DNA of 48,290 nucleotides from a virus. Location: IMG/VR virus record IMGVR_UViG_3300030107_004359, positions 1 through 48,290 of that record; one strand, written 5' to 3'. How positions within the stretch are numbered: position 1 is the first letter of the stretch; each line of letters begins with the position of its first letter. The notes under the pieces were generated by a model. The model saw nothing but the letters and a program-made list of their open reading frames with translations. It had not been told where the DNA came from and did not search any database. Shown here piece by piece: positions 46,080 through 48,290 of the stretch. The position numbers were made by a program, and so were the translations under genes.

Positions 46080-46534
46080 TGGCTAGAATACAACTCAAGA
46101 GAGGAACTAAAGCGAACCTCCCAACCTCGTCAATGTTAGCGGGTGAAGCACATTTCACGACTGACCGAGGAACCTTACATGTTGCGGTAGATGCAACAAG
46201 TAAATTATCGATTGTTCCTCCTGTCGAAGATTTAACGACTCTCGCCTCTGTTGATGGGGCCACTGACCTTGTTTTGATTCACGACAGTTCAGAATCAAGC
46301 GGTCAAAAAGAAAAGAAGATAACTTTTAACGCTTTTAAAACAGCCCTGAATGTCCCTGAGTCTGACACTGACGAAAAGACAGCAGTTGTAAGCGGAGGCA
46401 CAAGTGGGTATCTCTATGGGACTGATGGATCTGATGGTGTCATACGTGTTCATACTTCAATGTCAATGACAAAAGATAGTGGTAACGCCTTTGTAACTCT
46501 CGCCGTTGGTGATATTGATTTAGGTACGTTCTAA
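46079..46534 (+). CDS. Tail fibre protein with Mtd-like N-terminal domain
   Basis: A 151-residue protein. ARIQLKRGTKANLPTSSMLAGEAHFTTDRGTLHVAVD matches the N-terminal module of major tropism determinants and related fibre proteins (R-G-T ... G-E-x-x-x-x-T-D). The remainder is Ser/Thr/Asp-rich with a beta-pattern. No variable repeat or reverse transcriptase is present, so it is not a diversity-generating cassette. It is part of the tail fibre cluster. Confidence 0.75.
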   Translation: MARIQLKRGTKANLPTSSMLAGEAHFTTDRGTLHVAVDATSKLSIVPPVEDLTTLASVDGATDLVLIHDSSESSGQKEKKITFNAFKTALNVPESDTDEKTAVVSGGTSGYLYGTDGSDGVIRVHTSMSMTKDSGNAFVTLAVGDIDLGTF

Positions 46535-47008
46535 ATGGCAACCCTTCGATTTAAACGAGGGACATCAGATCCGACTGCCTCGGATTTTTCTAATACAGCG
46601 GAGTTGTTAATCAATACAACAGATGGAGGTTTATTCACTAAGGATGATTCAGCTAACATTGTAGAGATAGGTACAGTTAAACCTAATTTCACAGGGAAAG
46701 TTACACAAACATCAACGGCTGTTTCAGCCTTAGATATAGATTGTTCAACTAGTAATTATTTTACGAAAGCTATTTCTGCTGATAGTACATTTACATTTTC
46801 TAATGTACCTAGTAATGGACAAGCCTATGGATTTGTACTTGAGTTAGATGTATCAGGAGATAGAACATTAACTTGGCCTGCTGCTGTTAAGTGGAACGGT
46901 GGATCAGCCCCCACACTTACTGCAGATAAAACTCATTTATTTAGTTTAGTTACTGTAGATAATGGAACGACTTGGCGTGGTTCAGCCGCTGTAGATTATA
47001 CGACTTAA
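46535..47008 (+). CDS. Tail fibre protein, related to the preceding gene
   Basis: A 157-residue protein directly after the preceding stop. The N-terminus (MATLRFKRGTSDPTASDFSNTAELLINTTDGGLFTKDDSANIVEIG) is the same type of module as in the previous gene. The C-terminal half has the beta pattern of fibre tips (VLELDVSGDRTLTWPAAVKWNGGSAPTLTADKTHLFSLVTVDNGTTWRGSAA), which I associate with cyanophage fibre genes. It overlaps no neighbour. Confidence 0.75.
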   Translation: MATLRFKRGTSDPTASDFSNTAELLINTTDGGLFTKDDSANIVEIGTVKPNFTGKVTQTSTAVSALDIDCSTSNYFTKAISADSTFTFSNVPSNGQAYGFVLELDVSGDRTLTWPAAVKWNGGSAPTLTADKTHLFSLVTVDNGTTWRGSAAVDYTT

Positions 47009-47013
47009 AAATT

Positions 47014-47991
47014 GTGCTTATATTCCCTACTTATCAAACACTGCTAACTAAGTCTGTTGCGACTGGAGGAGGTGGTGGAGATAGTTTTATTACCACTAAC
47101 TTATTTGTTCATTACGATTTTAGTGATACTGATTCTTGGAATCAAACTACTGGTACGGACACAGAAGATTACACAGTCTACAACTTAGCTCATAATCATA
47201 ACGATGCATTAATCAGATCTAGGACTGGTTCAGGTTTTACTTACCAGAACGATTCTAGTTCAACGGCGATCTCTTATGAATCATCCGATGGTGGTGGATG
47301 TATTGAGATTGACCCTAGTGTTATTACAGGTTGGCCGACTATGCTTTCACAAAGAATGGTTATATATATACCTGGAAGTCAATCTACATCTTATTGGGGT
47401 TCTCCTCCCACGGTTAGCGCAACATCTTCAGACAATCTTTTTTACGGTATAGGCACAGGTCCATTTACTTTTGAAACTTGGGTTAGATACTATATTGACG
47501 ATTCTTATACAGGTGGGTATGACCATAGACTTCTTTACGAAATACGAACCAAAAGAGACGATGAAACGACTGGATTTGCAGCAAAGTGTAATTATTATCT
47601 TCGGTTAACTGGTGCTGGATATAGTAACAGTGCTAGTCACAGGAGAAAGATACGAACTCAATTTCAAAATCCTTATCCTTCAATACAGTATTCCTCTTCA
47701 GATGCGATACCTTCAACGGGTTCAGGTTGGAGTGATTGGCTTCACTTGGTTTATAGTAGAAATAGCAATAGTACAAATGATACCAAGTTATACGCTAATA
47801 ACAGCCTTGTTTTAACTAGAACAGATAACGCCGATTTTAGTCATCTTTTGTACGGGGCATTATTTGATACATGGAAACCTCAAAATAGTTTATCAAGGTT
47901 TGGTATATTTAGGTTTTATAGAGGTAAAGCACTGACTTCCTCAGAGGTTACGACCAACTGGAACGCTCAAAAATCACGTTTTGGACATTAA
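47014..47991 (+). CDS. LamG/concanavalin-like carbohydrate-binding tail fibre
   Basis: A 325-residue protein. The frame is open from 46972, but this is inside the previous gene; GTG 47014, 5 bp after that stop, is preferred. The core (PFTFETWVRYYIDDSYTGGYDHRLLYEIRTK ... WSDWLHLVYSRNSNSTNDTKLYANNSLVLTRTD ... SRFGIFRFYRGKALTSSEVTTNWNAQK) is the LamG/concanavalin A-like lectin pattern. Such domains bind glycans and often determine host recognition. The next gene, the tail chaperone, begins 3 bp later. Confidence 0.85.
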   Translation: MLIFPTYQTLLTKSVATGGGGGDSFITTNLFVHYDFSDTDSWNQTTGTDTEDYTVYNLAHNHNDALIRSRTGSGFTYQNDSSSTAISYESSDGGGCIEIDPSVITGWPTMLSQRMVIYIPGSQSTSYWGSPPTVSATSSDNLFYGIGTGPFTFETWVRYYIDDSYTGGYDHRLLYEIRTKRDDETTGFAAKCNYYLRLTGAGYSNSASHRRKIRTQFQNPYPSIQYSSSDAIPSTGSGWSDWLHLVYSRNSNSTNDTKLYANNSLVLTRTDNADFSHLLYGALFDTWKPQNSLSRFGIFRFYRGKALTSSEVTTNWNAQKSRFGH

Positions 47992-47994
47992 CCT

Positions 47995-48290
47995 ATGAAG
48001 TATGCAATTGTTGATGGTACGACAATTACTAAAACTGGTACTATCTTTGAATTATTTCCAAATACCTCATTTCCTAAGAGTGGCCCTACAGCATCGTTTA
48101 TTAGTGCTAATAACTTAGTTGAAATTATTGAATGGATACCTATAACAGAACCAAGTCAAAAACTCACTAATGTCGATGTTTACTTAGATTCAGGTAAATG
48201 CTATTCAATCAAAGTTGAATCAACTACAACTGAAGAGATAGCGCAATTAACATCTGCAAAATGGTCCGAGGTGCGTGAAGATAGAAATGA
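47995..48290 (+). CDS. Phage tail assembly chaperone-like protein, N-terminal part (continues at window start)
   Basis: ATG at 47995 opens a frame to the window end. It resumes at position 2 and stops at 236-238, giving about 145 residues in the joined protein. MKYAIVDGTTITKTGTIFELFPNTSFPKSGPTASFISANNLVEIIEWIP is a beta-rich N-terminal domain typical of such proteins. The C-terminal chaperone signature is at the window start. It follows the lectin-like fibre gene by 3 bp. Confidence 0.7.
   Translation, partial: MKYAIVDGTTITKTGTIFELFPNTSFPKSGPTASFISANNLVEIIEWIPITEPSQKLTNVDVYLDSGKCYSIKVESTTTEEIAQLTSAKWSEVREDRN
48193..48290. repeat. Terminal direct repeat, right copy
   Basis: Identical to 2-99 over 98 bp. 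The preceding base differs (A versus T), which marks the boundary. Confidence 0.95.

Noticed and set aside
46079-47008. Diversity-generating retroelement suggested by Mtd-like fibre N-termini
   Set aside because: No reverse transcriptase or template/variable repeat pair was found in the window.

Overview
The window looks like one complete genome of a temperate, long-tailed (siphovirus-type) phage. A 98-bp direct repeat links the two ends (2-99 and 48193-48290), and a tail-chaperone gene runs across the join, so the contig is circular or terminally redundant. The likely host is a marine picocyanobacterium (Synechococcus/Prochlorococcus type). This rests on low GC, on several small tail and secreted proteins of the kind I remember from cyanophages, and on repeat-rich S74 tail fibres. 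Host assignment is inference. I see no photosynthesis gene, tRNA, rRNA or CRISPR array.

Layout. 0-1.05 kb is the right end of the tail/late block (+). 1.0-2.85 kb (-) holds three exported proteins and a membrane protein. 2.94-4.95 kb is the lysogeny module: a large serine recombinase, an inverted repeat just upstream of it that may be attP, and a ribbon-helix-helix (RHH) protein. 5.1-10.1 kb is mostly a tightly overlapping leftward operon with a family A DNA polymerase, zinc-ribbon proteins and a second RHH protein; a DUF3310 gene runs rightward inside it. A divergent control region (10.12-10.31 kb) separates it from a rightward replication/recombination block (10.3-15.3 kb): primase-helicase, a third RHH-like protein, a putative ssDNA-binding protein, and a PD-(D/E)XK exonuclease split by a frameshift at an A AAA AAG heptamer. 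15.3-18.4 kb has repeat-rich control DNA, a DUF932 protein and small ORFs, three of which follow a hairpin plus pyrimidine-rich leader.

The late operon starts near 18.4 kb: probable small terminase, a 787-bp structured non-coding gap, large terminase, portal, Mu F-like protein, scaffold, major capsid, head-tail adaptors, tail tube, tail chaperones, tape measure, tail tip, gpJ-like hub and a long array of fibre and accessory genes. The major capsid gene is interrupted by a 265-nt group I intron without an endonuclease gene.

The most unusual features are: (1) the group I intron in the capsid gene; (2) a dispersed intergenic palindrome family (AACTTATATAAGTT and the late variant AACTnAGTTAAGTT) just upstream of many genes, which resembles a genome-wide operator or start-associated element; (3) an attenuator-like leader with mutually exclusive pairings before the terminase operon; (4) iteron-like repeats next to the primase-helicase gene; (5) the frameshifted exonuclease. 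No endolysin could be recognised.
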